Positions 7,669 through 16,655 of a DNA stretch of 64,000 nucleotides are shown here, in pieces (the stretch's first letter is position 1; every line of letters starts with the position of its first letter). The stretch lies in assembly GCA_963721115.1 (NCBI GenBank), contig CAVRIA010000006.1, positions 1,054,001 through 1,118,000 of the forward strand. The letters run 5' to 3'. Position numbers and translations under genes: made by a program. Below the pieces are notes generated by a model. The model had not been told where the DNA came from. It saw only the letters and a list, made by a program, of their open reading frames with translations, and did not search any database. The stretch comes from CAVRIA01 sp963721115 (GTDB lineage Bacteria; Desulfobacterota; Binatia; HRBIN30; CADEER01).

Positions 7669-7846
7669 GCGAAGGACCCGGACCGCACGACAACCTCGTC
7701 CCGGCGCGCGCCGCCGATTGGTTCGACGGGCCGCGCGTGCCCGGAGGTTGTCGAGTCGTCGGGTCGTTCGTTGTCGGTCATCAAAGCTCCAACAGCCAAC
7801 AACTCAACAACCAACAACCTGGTGTGGTTGGGCGGATTGGGCAAAG

Positions 7847-8269
7847 TCACCCGGCCACCTGCGCGTGCCCCAGGTGGCGCAGCGAGGCGCGGATCGTCTC
7901 CGCCGCCCGGTCCATCTCCGCCGGGTCGGGATTCTGGTTCTGCTTGGCGAAGTCGAGGTCGGACAGCTGCGTGATCGGGACCAGGTGGACGTGGACGTGC
8001 GGGACCTCCAGCCCGGCGATGATCAGCCCGACCTTGACCGGCCGGAAGCCGTGCTGGAGGGCCTTGCCGATGCAGTGGGAGACGCTCATCAGGTGCGCGG
8101 CGAGAGGCGGCTCGAGGTCGAGCCAGTGGTCGATCTCGGCGCGCGACACGACCAGCGTGTGCCCGGGCCGCAGCGGCGCGATGGACAGAAACGCCACTGC
8201 CTGCTCGTCCTTCCACACGAAGCGGGCCGGAAGCTCTCCTTCGATGATGCGGGTGAAGATCGATGCCAT
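7847..8269 (-). CDS. HIT family nucleotide hydrolase/transferase
   Basis: This 140-residue protein carries the histidine-triad active site H91-V-H93-V-H95-L-V-P and the family core LRPGHTLVVSRAEIDHW. Bacterial HIT proteins hydrolyse AMP-linked compounds such as AMP-lysine or Ap4A. ATG at 8269 follows GGAGGAGACATT, a good ribosome binding site. The longer upstream extension of the frame has no homology character and was left out. The 178 bp on the 3' side contain a CCAACAACCAACAAC-type low-complexity repeat. Confidence 0.9.
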   Translation of the reverse strand: MASIFTRIIEGELPARFVWKDEQAVAFLSIAPLRPGHTLVVSRAEIDHWLDLEPPLAAHLMSVSHCIGKALQHGFRPVKVGLIIAGLEVPHVHVHLVPITQLSDLDFAKQNQNPDPAEMDRAAETIRASLRHLGHAQVAG

Positions 8270-8374
8270 GAATGTCTCCTCCGAAAATTTCGGCGATGCG
8301 GGGCTACTGTCGCGTGTTGGGCTGCCGGCTCCTGGGTCCTCTCTCCCGGATGAGGCTGTTTTTTCTCCGAAACG

Positions 8375-8465
8375 AGGCTTCGACAAGCTCAGCCTGAGCG
8401 GTTGGGGGGTTGATTTCAAAAGACTTTGTCCGCTCACCCTTCTATGAGCTCGTCGAAGGGTCGGG
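8375..8465. repeat. REP-like CTTCGACAAGCTCA inverted repeat
   Basis: GGCTTCGACAAGCTCA with CTGAGCG (8376-8400) is followed by CCGCTCA and GAGCTCGTCGAAGGG (8430-8460) in inverse order. The arms are imperfect reverse complements with a 30-bp centre. The same arm sequence occurs at 10938-10949, 12001-12018, 33387-33407 and 33441-33464. It lies in the 346-bp gap between the divergent HIT and FAD-oxidoreductase genes, which otherwise shows no gene. Confidence 0.65.
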
Positions 8466-8615
8466 GTCTCCTCACTCCTCAGTAGGGTGCTGCATACCAA
8501 GGGAGCGGCGGCCGCAGCAACGCGGGCCGATCTCTTCGGCCGTCGACGCGGCCCCGGCCGCCGCCGGTGTAACCTTTTCACTGCCCCCGGCGTGAAAGGG
8601 GCAGGAGGTGCGAAC

Positions 8616-9936
8616 ATGAGCAATCATCGGAGCTCCGGAACCGACGTGATCGTGGTGGGAGGCGGCCTCGGCGGGTTGGCGGCGGCGGCGCTGTTGGCGC
8701 GCGCCGGTCGTACCGTGAGACTGTTCGAGAAGGCTTCGTCGCTCGGCGGCCGCGCGGCCACGCAAGAGAAGGACGGCTTCCGATTCAACCTCGGCCCCCA
8801 CGCCCTGTACTGCGGCGGAGCCGGGAGCTCCGTCCTGTCGCGAATCGGGGTGTCGTTCAGCGGCGGGGTGCCGCGCGCCTCGGGCGGCTACGCGATCGAT
8901 CGTGGCGGCAAGCACGCCCTGCCGGGCGGATTCCTCTCCCTGCTCAGCACCGGACTGTTCGGTCTTTCCGCCAAGCTCGAGACAGCGCGACTGCTCGGCT
9001 CGCTGCCGCGCGTCGATCCCGAACCGCTGCGCGACGTCCCGCTCGGCACCTGGGTGGAGTCGGCCGTTCGCGATCCGGCGGTGCGCCGTCTGATGCACGC
9101 CCTGGTGCGGGTGGCGACCTACACCGACGATCCGCAGCGGCTCAGCGCCGGCGCGGCGCTGCGCCAGGTGCAGATGGCCCTGCGCGGCGGCGTGCGCTAC
9201 CTCGACGGCGGTTGGCGGGTGCTGGTCGACGGCCTGCGCGACGCGGCCATCGCGTCGGGAGTGCAGATCGAGACCGGAAAGAGGGTCTCAGCGGTGGAGC
9301 ACGACGGCAGCCGTGCGCGGCGTGCGCCTCGCCAACGGCGACACCCTCGCCGCCGCGGCGGTGGTGATCGCGGCGGGTCCGGACGTCGCGGCCGGGTTGG
9401 TCGGCGGCCCGGCCGCGGCGAGCCTGCGCCGCTGGTCGGACGAGGCGATCCCGGTTTCGGCCGCCTGTCTGGACGTGGCGCTGCGCGCGCTGCCGCGCCC
9501 GCGCGGGCTCTTCGCCCTGGGCATCGATCGACCCCTGTATCTGTCCGTGCACTCGGCCGTCGCACGGCTGGCTCCAGAAGGGGGAGCGACGATCCACGTC
9601 GCCAGGTACCTGCGGCCGGATGGGGATGCCGACGCAAAGGCGGACGAGCGCGAGTTGGAGGGCCTGCTCGATCTCGTGCAGCCGGGCTGGCGAGAGCTAC
9701 TGGTGGAGCGGCGCTTCCTGCCCCACCTGGTGGTGTCCAACGCCGAGGTGACGGCGGCGTGCGGCGGCTTCGCCGGCCGCCCGGGTCCGGCGGTGCCCGA
9801 GGTGCGCAACCTCTACGTCGCCGGCGACTGGGTCGGCGGCGAGGGCATGCTGGCGGACGCGACTCTGGCGAGCGCGGAGCAGGCGGCCCGGCGGATCGGC
9901 TCCGACTGGGCCAGCGGCGCGGTGGAAGCGGCCTAG
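8616..9936 (+). CDS. Phytoene desaturase-like FAD oxidoreductase, one-base frameshift
   Basis: This CrtI/amine-oxidase-like flavoprotein is about 440 residues when joined. The N-terminal frame (8616 to about 9308) has the dinucleotide fold VIVVGGGLGGLAAAALLARAG and the GGRA motif. The second frame (from about 9309, RGVRLANGDTL onward) contains VVIAAGP and the C-terminal FAD-binding segment NLYVAGDWVGGEGMLADATL. The two frames meet in 9303-9312, consistent with one extra base. ATG at 8616 follows AGGAGG. Reaction and substrate are not readable; relatives desaturate carotenoid precursors or oxidise amines and prenyl lipids. The ECF41-type sigma gene starts 29 bp downstream. The frameshift may be a sequencing error or a real disruption. 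Confidence 0.8.
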
Positions 9937-9965
9937 TCGGCTGGTGTAGCCTCGTTCCGTCTCCC

Positions 9966-10910
9966 ATGAACCGACCTGCGCCGGACCTCGAGCAGCTGTT
10001 CCGCGACGAGCGCCGCTTCGTCTGGGGGCTCTGCTACCGCATGACGGGGTGCGCCGCCGACGCCGACGATCTCGTCCAGGAGACCTTCGTGCGCGCCCTG
10101 CAGAGTCCTCCCGCCCGCACCGACGAGCCGTGGCGCCCGTGGCTGGTCCGGGTCGCCGTCAATTTGGGACGCGATCTTCTGCGCCGCCGCCGGCGGCGCG
10201 GCTACACGGGCCCGTGGCTGCCGTCGCCGATCGAGACCGCGGAGGAGTCGCCTCCCGCGTACGAGATCTCGTCCGATTCGACGCCGACGACCGAGGGGCG
10301 CTACGAGCTGATGGAGAGCGTGTCGTTCGCCTTTCTGCTGGCGCTCGAGGCGCTGACGCCGCAGCAGCGGGCGGTGCTGTTGCTGCGCGACGTCTTCGAC
10401 TACTCCGTGCGCGACACGGCCGACGCCCTCGGCGTCTCGGAGGCGAACGTGAAGACCACGCACCACCGTGCGCGCCGCGCCATGCGCGCTTACGACCGGC
10501 AGCGCTGTCGCCCGACCGCGTCGCTGCAGGCGCGTACGCGCGAGGTGCTGGAGCGTTTTCTCGGCGCCATGATCGGTCAGGACGTCGCCTCCATCGAGTC
10601 GCTTCTGGCCGAAGGGGTGCGATCGCTGAGCGACGGCGGGGGAGAGTTCGCCGCCGCCCGGGTTCCGGTGCTCGGCCGCCGCCGCGTGGCGCGCCTGTGC
10701 GCCGGCCTGGCCCGCCACAGTCCGCCGACGACGCGCTTCGAAGTGCGTCTGATCAACGGGCTTCCGGCGCTCGTCGCCGATTTTCGCGTCCGCTCGCCGC
10801 GCTTTTCCCCGCGCCTGGTCATGCAGTGCGAGGTCGACGCGGATGGCCGCATCGCGGCTCTCTACACGGTGCTCGCGTCGCGCAAGCTCAGCGCCCTTTC
10901 CCTCGACTGA
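9966..10910 (+). CDS. ECF sigma factor of the ECF41/SigJ type
   Basis: This 314-residue extracytoplasmic-function sigma factor has region 2 over residues 8-75 (LCYRMTGCAADADDLVQETFVRAL) and region 4 over about 115-170 (LTPQQRAVLLLRDVFDYSVRDTADALGVSEANVKTTHHRAR, in two helices). A C-terminal SnoaL-like domain follows from about 175 (LERFLGAMIGQDVASIESLLAEG). In ECF41 factors this domain acts as a built-in regulator in place of an anti-sigma factor. Genes of the group usually sit beside the oxidoreductase or decarboxylase-type enzyme they control, so the upstream FAD oxidoreductase is the probable partner. The ATG follows the oxidoreductase stop by 29 bp. Its own promoter was not identified. 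Confidence 0.88.
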   Translation: MNRPAPDLEQLFRDERRFVWGLCYRMTGCAADADDLVQETFVRALQSPPARTDEPWRPWLVRVAVNLGRDLLRRRRRRGYTGPWLPSPIETAEESPPAYEISSDSTPTTEGRYELMESVSFAFLLALEALTPQQRAVLLLRDVFDYSVRDTADALGVSEANVKTTHHRARRAMRAYDRQRCRPTASLQARTREVLERFLGAMIGQDVASIESLLAEGVRSLSDGGGEFAAARVPVLGRRRVARLCAGLARHSPPTTRFEVRLINGLPALVADFRVRSPRFSPRLVMQCEVDADGRIAALYTVLASRKLSALSLD

Positions 10911-12044
10911 GCGGCCGTTGAAAAAGACGGAGAACCCTTCGACAAGCTCTTGTGTCGTCACGGGATGGGCGAGCGGAAGGTGTGGAGTGTGGTGCGGGTT
11001 CCAGCGCAGCAGATCGAGGATGCCCGCCAGCTGCATCGAGAGCTGGCCGCGCTGGTCGAGGAGCGCACCCGGATTCGCAATCGCAACTGTGGTCTGCTGG
11101 CCGTGCACGGAGTATCGGTCAGGCGCTGGAGCAAGGTGCGGGAGGAAGTGGCGAGTCTGCGGCTGTGGGATGAATCGGTGCTGGGGGAGGGACTGCGCCG
11201 GCGGCTCGAGCGGGAGATCGAGCGAATGGAGATCGACGAGCGACAGATACACGGCAACGAGGAGGAGATGGAGGCGGAGCTGAAGGAAGCGGCCGAGTCG
11301 GGCAGCGACATCGATATGATGCAGTGCTAGGCGAGTCTGCGCGGGATCGGGCCGCAGGGAGCCCGCATGCTGGTGGTGGAGCTGTATGCGTGGCGAGAAT
11401 TACGCAACGGCCGCGAGGTGGGAGGGAGCACGGGGCTGACAACGACGCCATATCAAAGCGGGGACACTCTGCATGAGCAGGGAATCGACAAGGCAGGGAA
11501 GCGGTGGCTGCGCCGGGTGGTGATACAGATCGACTGGTCAAGGGTGCGCTGGCAGCCACAAAGAGCATAGACGGAGTGGTACAATGAGAGATACGACAAC
11601 GCGGGACGGCGGCAACGACGAGTGGGGATCGTGGCTGTGGCTCGCAGGCTGGTTATTGCACTGTGGCGCTGTGCGTTTGGGGCAACGCTGCGCAATGCCA
11701 ACACGGGCGAGATGGAAACGTATGTGTTGAGAGCGGCCTGATCTCGTAAGCCAAGGCAGAGCGCGCGAGAGTTGCAGAGGAGATTGCCAGCGCCGATGCA
11801 AACGGAATGCAACATGGAGAACACTGAGGCGAACATACAGCTCGACGCTCACCCGGGCCCGCCTTGTGCGAGCCGCAGCTCTCAGAAGGAGCGTATGTTC
11901 CCTCGGTCCTGCGCACAGCGAATAGGGAATCTGGTGCACGGTGAGAATGATCAAGGGTGAGCGCAAGAAGATCATTGAAATCGGGGAGGGGAACCGCTCA
12001 TGCTGAGCCTGTCGAAGCACTGGGCGGGGTTTTTCAATGGGCTG
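10911..12044 (+). mobile_element. IS110-family remnant inserted in a split REP-like element
   Basis: The left flank (10911-10949: GCGGCCGTTGAAAAAG... CTTCGACAAGCTC) and right flank (11994-12044: CCGCTCATGCTGAGC... TTTTTCAATGGGCTG) are the two halves of the element seen whole at 33361-33490. Between them lies IS110 transposase sequence (10950-11741) plus about 250 bp without a gene. IS110 elements make no target duplication and several are known to choose REP sequences. The 5' part of the transposase and whatever preceded it are missing, so the copy is dead. Confidence 0.7.
10950..11741 (+). pseudogene. IS110-family transposase, 5' truncated with two amber stops
   Basis: A single frame from 10950 to 11741 is open except for TAG at 11328-11330 and TAG at 11568-11570. 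It begins in the linker region (GERKVWSVVRVP), continues through the helical middle and then the Transposase_20 domain (LRGIGPQGARMLVVELYAW; GLTTTPYQSGDTLHEQGIDKAGKRWLRR). It ends with the family's C-terminus (EWYNERYDNAGRRQRRVGIVAVARRL is recognisable across 11574-11655). The N-terminal DEDD RuvC-like domain is absent. Both interruptions are the same stop codon and no frameshift has accumulated, so decay looks recent. Confidence 0.8.
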
Positions 12045-12143
12045 TTAACCGGTCCTCGACGGCCGCGCCCGCGAGTCTCTCGCGCTCCTCCGATTGGCGG
12101 TTCGGGGTAGCTCTGGTAACGTCGGTCAGAGGGAGGGGAAACA

Positions 12144-12683
12144 ATGTCGACGTTCATCGAACGCATGATCCGCGCCGCTCGTCTCGACGCCCGGCTGTAC
12201 GAGGAGGTGGAAGCCGATCAAACGGCTCTGGGACAGGCCATGGGCGTCGTCGTGCTGTCCTCTCTCGCCGGTGGCATCGCCAATTTGGGCGTCCTTGGCG
12301 TGGGCGGCCTGATCGTCGGGGCGATCGGGGGGCTGATCGGTTGGTTCATCTGGGCCCTGCTGACCTATTTGATCGGCACCAAGCTGCTCCCGGAGCCGAG
12401 CACGGAGGCCGACGTCGGTCAGATGCTGCGGACGATCGGCTTCTCCGCCTCTCCCGGACTCATCCAGGTGATCGGCATCGTCCCCTTCCTCTCCGGTATC
12501 GTACAGCTCGTCGCGGCCATCTGGATGCTCGTCTCCTTCATCATCGCGGTGCGCCAGGCGCTCGACTACAGCAGCACCCTGCGCGCGGCGGCGGTCTGCG
12601 TCATCGGTTGGATCATCCAGGTCGCGATCCTCGTCATCCTTCTGCGGGCGGCGGGATACGGCCCGCACGGTCCCGCATTCTGA
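12144..12683 (+). CDS. Yip1-family integral membrane protein
   Basis: The 179-residue protein is predicted to have five membrane spans and an N-terminal amphipathic start (STFIERMIRAARLDARLYEEVEAD) typical of the YIP1 Pfam family in bacteria. The motif pattern GGLIGWFIWALLTYLIGTKLL fits. Function in bacteria is unknown. A GGGAGGGG ribosome site precedes the ATG. The amidohydrolase gene begins 22 bp after the stop, so the two may be co-transcribed. Confidence 0.75.
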   Translation: MSTFIERMIRAARLDARLYEEVEADQTALGQAMGVVVLSSLAGGIANLGVLGVGGLIVGAIGGLIGWFIWALLTYLIGTKLLPEPSTEADVGQMLRTIGFSASPGLIQVIGIVPFLSGIVQLVAAIWMLVSFIIAVRQALDYSSTLRAAAVCVIGWIIQVAILVILLRAAGYGPHGPAF

Positions 12684-12705
12684 CGCGGAAGAGACCGGAG
12701 AGGCC

Positions 12706-13872
12706 ATGCCCTACGTAGAAGGTCGCGTCGTTCACGACGCCGACTCCCACGTCGTCGAGACCCCCGATTGGTTCGAGCCCTGGGCCGATCCCGACGTGCG
12801 CGCGCGCATGGATCGCGTCTACGTCAGCGTCGTCAAGCCGGGCGAGGAGAAGTTCATCGAACGAATCCTGGAGAGGCGTCTCGATCCCGACGACCGGCGG
12901 CGCGCCGAGGCCGAGATCATGCTGCGCAAGAACTGGAGCGCCATGGGATCGTTCGTCAAGGACGACCGCCCGCGCGCCCTCGACTTGCTCGGCTTCGCCT
13001 CGCAGCTGGTCTTCAACACCTTCTTCAACAAGTACCTGGTCGACGTCGAGCACCGGGGGGACGCGGCGCTCACCTACGGCGTGGCGCGCGCCCACAACCG
13101 CGCCATGGTCGATTTCTGCTCCGTCGATCGCCGCCTGCTGCCGGTCGGCTACGTGCCGCTCGCCGACTTCGAGCGGGCCGGCGCCATCGCCGGCGAGGCG
13201 ATCGCGCTGGGGTGCAAGGCGCTGATGATTCCCTCCGCCTGCCCGCCGGGGCATTCCCCCAGCCACGTCGGCCTCTTCCCGGTGTGGGCGACGGCACAGG
13301 AGGCGGGAGTGCCGATCGTGCTGCACGTCGGCGGCGGCGGTCGGCTGATCGATCCGAGCTACTTCCGGAACGGCCTGCCGATGGTCACCGACTTTCACGG
13401 CGGCGCCGAGAACTTTCGCTCGGTGGACTACATGGCGATTCCCGTTCCGCCCATGCAGACCCTGGCGACGATGATCTTCGACCGCGTGTTCGATCACTTT
13501 CCCTCGCTGAAGGTGGGGGTCATCGAGCAGGGCGCCGTGTGGCTGCCGAGCTGGATGCGGCAGATGGAGTCGGCGGTGGAGGCCTTCGCCAAGAGCGAGG
13601 AGCGCCTGCGCAAGCTCGAGCTGCGGCCGAGCGACTACGTGCGGCGCCAGATCCGCGTCACTCCCTATCCGACCGAGCCGGTGGGCTGGATCATCGAGCA
13701 GGCCGGCGAGGAGGTCTGCCTGTTCTCCTCCGACTACCCACATGTCGAAGGCGGCCGCCATCCGGTCAAGCGCTTCGAAGCCAGCATGGGGAACCTCGGC
13801 GAGGCGGCCAGGCAGCGTTTCTACTGCGACAACTTCGTCGATCTGATGGGCAGCGCTCTGCCGCTTCCGTGA
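12706..13872 (+). CDS. Amidohydrolase-2 family metal-dependent hydrolase/decarboxylase
   Basis: This 388-residue TIM-barrel hydrolase of the amidohydrolase_2 family has an N-terminal metal motif HDADSHVVE (residues 10-18), a central strand IVLHVGGGG with metal-ligand histidine (about 206), and C-terminal LFSSDYPHVEGG carrying the catalytic aspartate (about 344). Family members decarboxylate or hydrolyse aromatic acids and lactones. In environmental bacteria of this type many act in xenobiotic or long-chain degradation, but no substrate can be stated here. ATG at 12706 follows GGAGAGG. It probably forms a pair with the upstream Yip1 gene. Confidence 0.85.
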   Translation: MPYVEGRVVHDADSHVVETPDWFEPWADPDVRARMDRVYVSVVKPGEEKFIERILERRLDPDDRRRAEAEIMLRKNWSAMGSFVKDDRPRALDLLGFASQLVFNTFFNKYLVDVEHRGDAALTYGVARAHNRAMVDFCSVDRRLLPVGYVPLADFERAGAIAGEAIALGCKALMIPSACPPGHSPSHVGLFPVWATAQEAGVPIVLHVGGGGRLIDPSYFRNGLPMVTDFHGGAENFRSVDYMAIPVPPMQTLATMIFDRVFDHFPSLKVGVIEQGAVWLPSWMRQMESAVEAFAKSEERLRKLELRPSDYVRRQIRVTPYPTEPVGWIIEQAGEEVCLFSSDYPHVEGGRHPVKRFEASMGNLGEAARQRFYCDNFVDLMGSALPLP

Positions 13873-14052
13873 ACCGCGGCGTCGCTCGCCGCAACGGCCA
13901 GACGAGCTGGCGGGGCGGCCGGCTTTCGCCTTGACGTCCGAACTTTTCATTCACGCGGCTGCAATAAACCTCGGGACCGCTGCACCCCCTCAGGCAGGCG
14001 GGGGACCGAACGATGAGCGGGAGAGCATGATTTCGACCGGGGGGAGACCGAC

Positions 14053-15534
14053 ATGCGCCGCTGCCCGTTGCCGTCACGCCATCTCTTCGAGTCACGAGAC
14101 GATGCGAGGACGAGCTCAGCAGTCCGAGGTTGCCTCTCGCTCGCGCTGTTCCTCTCACTGGTCGCGGTCGCTCCGGCGGGGGCAACCACACCGACTCCGA
14201 CCCCGACGGTCTGCGCCACCGTCACCCCGGAGCCGCTCTGGGTGGATCCGGTGATCTCACACACCGACGAGATGTCGCAGATCGTCAGGGTCTACGTCGG
14301 CCACGGCGACCGGGTCGATATCGAGACGGCCTCCGGAACGTTCACGGCCACCGGTGACTTCGACGCCTACGCCAACCCCGCCGAGGTTCGGGTGGATCTG
14401 TTGCCGGACACGACGCACCACCTCCAGGTGACGGCACACGTCGGCAAGATCGAGTCCGAGGGCTGCACCTACGGCGACTATTCTCTGTTCACGACTCGCG
14501 ACCGCTTCGGCGACGCGTTGACCATCGTGCGCGGGACAGCGGGCTCTTCCCCCAGTGCGACGCCGACGCCCACGCCGTCGCCGCGGCCGCAGCGCACGGG
14601 CGACCTCGGCACCAAGGTCGTTCACGGCAAGGTCTACGACGCGTCGGTCGGCCCGTCGACACCGCTCGCCGGCGCCACCGTCAGATACGCTCACTACTCG
14701 CCGGTCAATCCCGGCGGTTCGGGCAGTCTGGTCACCGGTGCGGATGGCCAGTACGCTTTCGATCTGTTCCTGCACGACACCGACGCGATCCAGTTCACCG
14801 TCGAGGCGCCCGGCTTTCGGACGGCGACCGCCTACACCGGCGGCTACGAGCTGTGGTCCGGGCCGGCGCCCGATTTCGCGATGATTCCCCTCGGCGGAGA
14901 GATCGAGGTCGATCCGGTCGGCGAAACCCTCCACTGCAGCGGCTCTTTCGACATCACGATCTCCAACGTCGACACCTCGGGCGAGTCGCTGCTGATCACG
15001 CGTCTGGACCTGCACCACGGGTACAGCCAGGGTTACTACGGGACCGGGTTCACCTGGGATCTCGGCGGCGTCGAGCTGCCCCTGTCGCTGCCGAGCGGCG
15101 AGAGCCTCGTCATCCCCGTCTCGTTCAGCGCCGCCGGACAGAGCTTTCCGTCGCGCCTGCACCTCGATCTCGAGAGCGGCGCCCGCAACACCGACGACCT
15201 GGAGAGCCACGGGCTCATCGTCTACTACGGTGAGATCGGAGGGTGCGGGGAGCCGACCCGGACGCCACCCGCTTGCACCGGAGACTGCGACGGTGACGGC
15301 GAGGTCGCCATCAACGAGCTGGTGCGGGGTGTCTCGATCGGCCTCGAGGCGATGGACATCGGTGTGTGCTCCGCCATCGACGGCGACGGCGACGGCGAGG
15401 CGTCCATCGCCGAGCTGGTCACGGCCGTCGACCACGCCCTCTACGGTTGTTCCGAAAGTGGATCGAATCCGATTGTCGCGGCACGTCCTTCCGCCTCTCT
15501 GCGTGTCCACGCCCCACGCAGGGACAAGCGGTGA
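14053..15534 (+). CDS. Secreted protein with Thr-Pro linkers and C-terminal EF-hand (dockerin-like) pair
   Basis: The 493-residue protein has a signal peptide (hydrophobic around 31-48, AGAT cleavage region). TPTPTPT linkers near 50 and 168 and Ig/CarboxypepD-like beta domains follow, including KVVHGKVYDASVGPSTPLAGATVRY. The C-terminal module at about 410-470 is CTGDCDGDGEVAINELV and, 20 residues on, DGDGDGEASIAELV, closed by a cysteine. These are two Ca-binding loops framed by Cys, as in dockerins. The same module occurs in the proteins at 23.9-24.2 and 34.3-35.3 kb. It is extracellular or surface-located. No enzyme motif is visible, so a structural or adhesive role is only a guess. Confidence 0.75.
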   Translation: MRRCPLPSRHLFESRDDARTSSAVRGCLSLALFLSLVAVAPAGATTPTPTPTVCATVTPEPLWVDPVISHTDEMSQIVRVYVGHGDRVDIETASGTFTATGDFDAYANPAEVRVDLLPDTTHHLQVTAHVGKIESEGCTYGDYSLFTTRDRFGDALTIVRGTAGSSPSATPTPTPSPRPQRTGDLGTKVVHGKVYDASVGPSTPLAGATVRYAHYSPVNPGGSGSLVTGADGQYAFDLFLHDTDAIQFTVEAPGFRTATAYTGGYELWSGPAPDFAMIPLGGEIEVDPVGETLHCSGSFDITISNVDTSGESLLITRLDLHHGYSQGYYGTGFTWDLGGVELPLSLPSGESLVIPVSFSAAGQSFPSRLHLDLESGARNTDDLESHGLIVYYGEIGGCGEPTRTPPACTGDCDGDGEVAINELVRGVSIGLEAMDIGVCSAIDGDGDGEASIAELVTAVDHALYGCSESGSNPIVAARPSASLRVHAPRRDKR

Positions 15535-15672
15535 GCGATGAGCGATGAGTGTGTCGGGCCCCCCGTCTCCTCCCGCACCTCATCGCTCATCGCAGACCTT
15601 GCCGAGGAGGGCTGTTGGCGGTTAGGGGGTTAGCTGTCAGGGGAAACCAACAGCCAACCCCCAACAGCTAGC
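15535..15672. repeat. Two hairpin-forming inverted repeats between genes
   Basis: A perfect 15-bp inverted repeat (15535-15549 and 15579-15593, GCGATGAGCGATGAG) is followed by an imperfect one (about 15613-15640 against 15644-15670) built on GCTGTTGG/CCAACAGC. The first begins on the stop codon of the upstream gene and could act as its terminator, though no T-run follows. The second resembles the CCAACAACC-type spacer at 7785-7825. Confidence 0.6.
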
Positions 15673-15685
15673 AGCCTGCTTCTCC

Positions 15686-16632
15686 ATGGCCGTCGAGATC
15701 GGAGTCTACATTCCCCAGGTGGGGCTGTCGTGGGACGAGCTTCGCGCCCGCGTCGTCGAGTGCGACGAGCTCGGGATCCGCTCCGTGTGGTTCATGGATC
15801 ACCTGTATCCGCCGGGGCTGCCGCAAGTGCCGTCCTTCGAGGCGTGGACGACGGCCTCGGCGCTGGCGGCGGTGACCAGCCGGGTGCGCCTCGGCCACCT
15901 CGTCCTGTGCAACGGCCTTCGGCATCCCGCGCTGCTGGCGAAGATGGCGACAACGCTCGATCACGCCAGCGGCGGGCGGTTGAACCTCGGCCTCGGAAGC
16001 GGCTCCTACCCGCCCGAGTTCTCGCAGTTCGGGCTCGATTTCCCCTCCCCGCGCGAGCGCGCCGAGCGGCTCGGCGAAGCGCTCGAGGTCCTGCGCCGTC
16101 TCTTCGAAGAGGAGGCGCCCTCGTTCGACGGCCGCCATTACCGGCTCGACGCCGCGCCCAGCCTGCCGCGCCCGGTGCAGCGGCCGCACCCGCCGATCCA
16201 CGTCGGCGGCGCCGGCGAGAGATGGACCCTGCCTCTGGTCGCGCGCCATGCCGACGTGTGGAACTGCCCGACGTACGCATTGGCGGATCTGCCCCGCAAG
16301 CTCGAGGTGCTGCGCGCCGAGTGCCGAGGATCGGACGGGACCCGGCGACGCTGCGCGTCACGGAGGAGGCGGTCCTCGCCCTGGTGGAGCGCCGCGATCA
16401 GGTGGAGGCGGCGCGGGTTCTGGCGCAGCGCCGCTTCCCCGGCCCGGGCTGGGGATTCGAGGCCGGTGGTTACTGCGGCACGCCGGAGGACGTGGCGCGG
16501 CGCGTGCGCGAACGGGCGCGGCTGGGGGTGGGCGGAGTGGTCTTCTTCCTCCACGACCGCGGGCAGCTCGAGACGTTGCGCCTCCTCGCTCGCGAGGTGC
16601 TGCCTCTCGTGTCGGAGAGCCCGCGAGGCTGA
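15686..16632 (+). CDS. LLM-class F420/FMN-dependent oxidoreductase, one-base frameshift
   Basis: This luciferase-like TIM-barrel oxidoreductase is about 315 residues when joined. The first frame (15686 to about 16326) holds EIGVYIPQVGLSWDELRA, the MDHLYP segment, the family signature VRLGHLVLCNGLRHPALLAKMATTLD and RLNLGLGSGSYPPEF. The second frame (from about 16327, RIGRDPATLRVTEE) supplies the end, with GTPEDVARRVRERARLGVGGVVFF. The join at 16321-16330 needs one added base. LLM enzymes use F420 or FMN to oxidise or reduce diverse substrates. Substrate is unknown. Because both parts keep full family character, a sequencing deletion is as likely as a real mutation. Confidence 0.82.
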
Positions 16633-16655
16633 GCGGCGCCGGCCGGCGGAGACTC

